A stretch of 7,516 nt of DNA from Thiolapillus brandeum (GTDB lineage: Bacteria; Pseudomonadota; Gammaproteobacteria; Chromatiales; Chromatiaceae). Numbering within the stretch: the stretch's first letter is position 1; each line of letters starts with the position of its first letter. Of the stretch, positions 4,380 to 7,516 are shown in pieces. The position numbers were made by a program, and so were the translations under genes. Below the pieces are notes generated by a model. That model ran no database searches. It saw nothing but the letters and a program-made list of their open reading frames with translations, and had not been told where the DNA came from. The DNA is taken from NCBI GenBank assembly GCA_011051425.1, contig DRLF01000149.1, forward strand, positions 1 through 7,516. The letters are read 5' to 3'.

Positions 4380-6190
4380 TGCAATTTAAGCAACTGCTTC
4401 CAGTCCCTCCGTTCCTGCCGGTATTTCTGTATGGCTTTGGCCATCTGACGCATGCGTTCCTGGCGATGCTCCCGGGATTGTATATATCCCATGCCCCTCG
4501 CACCGCTACCGAAATTGTATTTCATATTGGCAATAAAGGCCTCTATCTCTCCAACCGCAGCTTGCATATTGCTGTCACCCATCCACCAGTTCGATGGTTC
4601 CAGCAGCAGCCTTTCCAGGCGTTCCAGTTTCTGCTGTATCTGGCGATGCTTTTCCACATATTTGTTTCTGAGGTGTCGTTCGGTCTTTTGCAACAATGCG
4701 AGAACGTCGTTTTCTGCCAGAACTGTTTGAGGGTAGTTCTCTTCGGTCAGTTTTTCCATACTGAACAGCATCACATCACCAAAATACTGACGCTCCAGTT
4801 CACCGGAAAGGTCGACCAACCTGTCCTCGTGAACGATGCCCGGACGGAACTCAGATTGCCCTGTCTCCTCCACCGTACGCTTGTGCAGCATAGGCAGGTT
4901 GGCGGACAAAAAACCTTCGCCGAGTTCCGCACCCAGGATACGGCCGAGTGTCGGACCGGCCATGCGCAGTTTGAGGGTCGCAAAGGGAATGAAATACGCC
5001 AGTCCACCCCGGTTGAATACATAGTTTCCCGTGTAAACAGTTCGTGCTGGTGAGGTGCTGGACAGTACGTCTGAATAGGTAAACCATGTTTTTCGCGTTG
5101 GATGCTCCCCATCAAAAAACTGCCTTATTCTGGCAGCAAAATCCTTGAAACAGCGGCCATGATCGTGTGTCCCCTGCAGGCCGCAACGGTACTGAAAGGA
5201 TGTTTCTGCTGATTGGTATCCAAACAGGTCAGCCATGTCATGGTACACGGCATCGCTGTGCCGCTGCGTTTCAGCGGCATGAAACAGACAGGCGTCCTCT
5301 TTCCCGCGACCGGCCATTTCCTCCAGAAAGGCACAGACATCACTCAGAAAATTGGCGGCCATCACGGCGGGAGATACGGGAGGATCACCCACGACCTTGC
5401 CGGTGACCACCGATACATCCCTGCAACTGAAAATTCTGTCCAGATGATAGAAATAATTTACAGCATAGACATCCTCACCTTTTCCATTGCTTTCAAATTT
5501 GACCTGAAATTCCTGGTCGCTGTCGACAAAATAGAACAACGGCTTTTCGTATTGCCCAACCATTTCAGCGAGCCTGATACAGGCAATGTTTCGCATGATG
5601 GATGCGCCTTTGTGATAGAAACGGTCCGCATCGCAGGCTCCAAGGACGCCCTGCAGTTCCTGCCGCTGTTGGTCCGTAAGTCCATCCATGACTTTCAGTT
5701 GCTCTTCCTGGCCAAAATACTGTGCGTCCAGACCTCTGCAATTAAAAGCCTCAACAATGTCCTTGTGTTTTGCGATATTGACCGTCTCTCTGGAATCATC
5801 GGCGATCAGCACCGAAATACCAGCGATGCTTCCATCCGCCTTTTTCCCGTAAGGAAAATACCCGCATAGGGTCAGCAGGCTTTCCAGGCAGCTTCGCAAA
5901 TGCCGGGGCCTGTCCGCCACAGGAATGACCACGATGAAGTGATGACGATCGTCCTGCCCGCTCTGCTGTAGTTGCGCATCGAGCTCTGCCATCAACTGCC
6001 GATAGCTTTCCAGCAGTCCCCTGTCCAGCCCACCTTCCCACATCTTCCCTTCAACAAGAGAGAACAGACGGTCATAGAAGCGCAATAGATCTTCCGCCAC
6101 CCGCGCTTCCCTGGGAAACGCGGGCAGATCAGCCTCTTTGAAATCCGCAAGAAAGGCGTTCAGAACAGGGAAGTCGCGCGGGTTGTCCAT
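4376..6190 (-). CDS. Large GT2-like glycosyltransferase with helical C-terminal tail
   Basis: This 604-residue protein has a GT-A type catalytic core. Residues 1-80 form a helical N-terminal extension. HHFIVVIPVADRPRHLRSCL (83-102) is the first strand of a family 2-like fold. ISVLIADDS (125-133) is the nucleotide-binding strand. KGASIMRNIACIRLAEM (194-210) corresponds to the GxxxxRNxxxxxA helix. FYFVDSDQEF (219-228) contains the DxD-like metal site Asp223-Ser-Asp225. A block at 387-418 with FNRGGLAYFIPF and RMAGPTLGRIL probably forms the acceptor side. Residues 494-604 are highly charged and helical, probably coiled coil, with a basic end. No transmembrane segment is seen, so it is cytoplasmic or membrane-peripheral. 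The gene starts 12 bases after the TPP-enzyme stop, without a clear ribosome site, and overlaps the sulfotransferase start by 4 bases. The donor and acceptor cannot be assigned. Confidence 0.82.
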   Translation of the reverse strand: MDNPRDFPVLNAFLADFKEADLPAFPREARVAEDLLRFYDRLFSLVEGKMWEGGLDRGLLESYRQLMAELDAQLQQSGQDDRHHFIVVIPVADRPRHLRSCLESLLTLCGYFPYGKKADGSIAGISVLIADDSRETVNIAKHKDIVEAFNCRGLDAQYFGQEEQLKVMDGLTDQQRQELQGVLGACDADRFYHKGASIMRNIACIRLAEMVGQYEKPLFYFVDSDQEFQVKFESNGKGEDVYAVNYFYHLDRIFSCRDVSVVTGKVVGDPPVSPAVMAANFLSDVCAFLEEMAGRGKEDACLFHAAETQRHSDAVYHDMADLFGYQSAETSFQYRCGLQGTHDHGRCFKDFAARIRQFFDGEHPTRKTWFTYSDVLSSTSPARTVYTGNYVFNRGGLAYFIPFATLKLRMAGPTLGRILGAELGEGFLSANLPMLHKRTVEETGQSEFRPGIVHEDRLVDLSGELERQYFGDVMLFSMEKLTEENYPQTVLAENDVLALLQKTERHLRNKYVEKHRQIQQKLERLERLLLEPSNWWMGDSNMQAAVGEIEAFIANMKYNFGSGARGMGYIQSREHRQERMRQMAKAIQKYRQERRDWKQLLKLQ

Positions 6191-6202
6191 GGTCTGGAAA
6201 TT

Positions 6203-7516
6203 CTATCGGCGGGAGGAGTAGTTGGGAAACTTGTCCTTGTCCAGAGGCATTTCGATCAGGTTGATGGCGCCGGTCAGATCCGCGCCGGAAAACAGCTGTT
6301 CAATATCTGATGCTGTTTCCAGACGGTGGTAGTTGATACCAAAAGATTCTGCCAGCTTTCTGTAGTCCGGGTTGATAAAATCACAGTCGATGAAACGCTG
6401 CCGGTACTGCTGATGCTGGTTCTTACGGATCAGGCCCATGGTGGCGTTATTGAACAGCAGGATGTTCAGGGGTTTTTCATAATTCACAGCCGTCATGATT
6501 TCCATACAGCACATCTGAAAACCGCCATCACCGATGATGGCAAAACAGGGACTCTGCCGGTGGAACTGGGCACCGATGGCAGCAGGTATCGCATGCCCCA
6601 GGGAGGATATGCCGGAATTCGGATAGTAGCGGTTTCCACTCGATACCCTGAAAAAATTCTGCGCAAAAATGATGTTGTCATCGAAGACGACGGCACCTTC
6701 GGGAAAATGCTTCTCCAGTTCACGGAAGAACTTTTTCACCAGGGAAAAACCGGATTGGAAAACGGCATAATCACCGGGAGAATCCAGGGGTTCCATGGCC
6801 AATCCGGACGAACGGGTAAACGATTGCGCAGCGGCATCGGCCCCGATCTTCTGCAGCAGGTCTTGCAGAATTTCTCTGATATCACCCTGTATGGCGACAT
6901 CCGCCTGAAACACCTTCTGCAACTGTTCCGGGTTGATATCGATCTGAATGATCTTCTTGTTATCCGTCAGATCCGTGTCCCATACATAACTGGTACGTTC
7001 ATTGAATCCGGCCCCCAATATCAGCAGCAGATCCGCCTGCTCCACGATATACCGATAGGCCTGACCACTGGAAGAAACACCCAGGCTTCCCAGGGACAAT
7101 GCATCTCCCTCATCGATAACACCCTTGGCCTTCAGACTTGAAGCCACCGGGATGTTTAAAACACTGCTGAACTGCTGCAGCAGTTCCTGAGCACCGCCGC
7201 GGATGCAGCCATACCCGGCAACAATGACAGGAAACTTTGCCTGCGACAACAGATCCATCACCTTACCGGTGCGGGTGCACTCAACATCCGTGGCCTGTTC
7301 AGGCCTGGTGGTTATCACATCATCCAGCAGGGCGGCATCCACTTTTTCCTTCTGTACATTGTAAGGAAAGCTAAGCAGTACAGGCCCCGGATTTTCCGAG
7401 AGCAGGATCTGGGATGCCCGATTGAAGACATTGGCCAGATAATCGCTGCGTTCCACGATCCTGTTATATCGTGTAATCCCCTGAAACAGGGCGATCTGGT
7501 CGATGCTGCCTCCTTC
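6203..7516 (-). CDS. TPP-dependent enzyme, acetolactate-synthase superfamily (N-terminus outside window)
   Basis: This is the C-terminal 437 residues of a thiamine-diphosphate enzyme. The frame is open to the right edge (EGGSIDQIALFQGITRYNRI before a GTG at 7456-7454), so that GTG is an internal valine codon, not the start. Counting from the edge, GPVLLSFP is at 44-51. A central domain has VIVAGYGCIRGGAQELL (97-113), DLLLILGAGFNERTS (162-176) and IIQIDINPEQL (189-199). The C-terminal TPP domain has SGISSLGHAIPAAIGA (301-316) and GDGG (329-332), with FNN (355-357) completing the metal and diphosphate motif at the usual spacing. The pyrimidine-binding domain with the catalytic Glu, roughly 130-150 residues, is missing. 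The family joins or splits 2-keto acids. Here the glycosyltransferase and sulfotransferase downstream suggest a role in building a sugar or headgroup, not in branched-chain amino-acid synthesis. The stop is TAG. Confidence 0.88.
   Translation of the reverse strand, partial: EGGSIDQIALFQGITRYNRIVERSDYLANVFNRASQILLSENPGPVLLSFPYNVQKEKVDAALLDDVITTRPEQATDVECTRTGKVMDLLSQAKFPVIVAGYGCIRGGAQELLQQFSSVLNIPVASSLKAKGVIDEGDALSLGSLGVSSSGQAYRYIVEQADLLLILGAGFNERTSYVWDTDLTDNKKIIQIDINPEQLQKVFQADVAIQGDIREILQDLLQKIGADAAAQSFTRSSGLAMEPLDSPGDYAVFQSGFSLVKKFFRELEKHFPEGAVVFDDNIIFAQNFFRVSSGNRYYPNSGISSLGHAIPAAIGAQFHRQSPCFAIIGDGGFQMCCMEIMTAVNYEKPLNILLFNNATMGLIRKNQHQQYRQRFIDCDFINPDYRKLAESFGINYHRLETASDIEQLFSGADLTGAINLIEMPLDKDKFPNYSSRR

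Noticed and set aside
4379..5053. 224-codon plus-strand open frame opposite the glycosyltransferase
   Set aside because: It is antisense to a well-supported gene, and its composition and lack of motifs mark it as a shadow.
5213..5869. 218-codon plus-strand open frame opposite the glycosyltransferase
   Set aside because: It is antisense to the GT-A core that contains the DxD site. No family motif is seen.
6326..7141. 271-codon plus-strand open frame opposite the TPP enzyme
   Set aside because: It is antisense to the conserved GDG-NN and central domains. It is long but has no recognisable domain.
7454..7456. GTG as the start codon of the TPP enzyme
   Set aside because: The frame stays open to the window edge with sequence that fits the family, and the pyrimidine-binding domain would be missing. 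The codon is an internal valine.

Overview
The window looks like chromosomal DNA from a gammaproteobacterium. The selenophosphate synthase and tRNA 2-selenouridine synthase match the Escherichia coli proteins closely from end to end (344 and 364 residues), and the start of a TcdA-like tRNA-modification gene lies at the left edge. No phage, insertion sequence, CRISPR array, rRNA or tRNA gene was recognised. I cannot name a genus from the sequence.

Left part (1-2255): a selenium and tRNA-modification block. A partial tcdA-like gene runs leftward off the window. It is divergent from a tight selD-mnmH operon with a 2-base gap between the genes. SelD makes selenophosphate, and MnmH (SelU/YbbB) uses it to convert 2-thiouridine to 2-selenouridine at the wobble position of tRNAs. 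The divergent gap carries a perfect 9-bp inverted repeat, and each arm contains a consensus TATAAT box on opposite strands.

Middle part (2256-3221): an approximately 410-base, mostly AT-rich gap without a gene, holding several small hairpins and a degenerate REP-like stretch. It is followed by a small, very basic protein with an N-terminal coiled coil and a probable C-terminal winged helix, which ends in a good rho-independent terminator.

Right part (3222-7516): a probable glycan or surface-carbohydrate modification region. A plus-strand class I methyltransferase with a TTG start meets a minus-strand operon head-on, with the two stop codons abutting inside a palindrome. Read in its own direction, the minus-strand operon encodes a thiamine-diphosphate enzyme of the acetolactate-synthase superfamily (cut by the right edge), a large GT2-like glycosyltransferase, and a short PAPS-type sulfotransferase whose start overlaps the glycosyltransferase stop by ATGA. 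The close packing suggests that the three act in one pathway, probably making, transferring and sulfating a sugar or polar headgroup, perhaps with methylation by the neighbour. The substrate cannot be read from the sequence. This unassigned TPP enzyme, glycosyltransferase and sulfotransferase set is the best candidate for something undescribed in the window.
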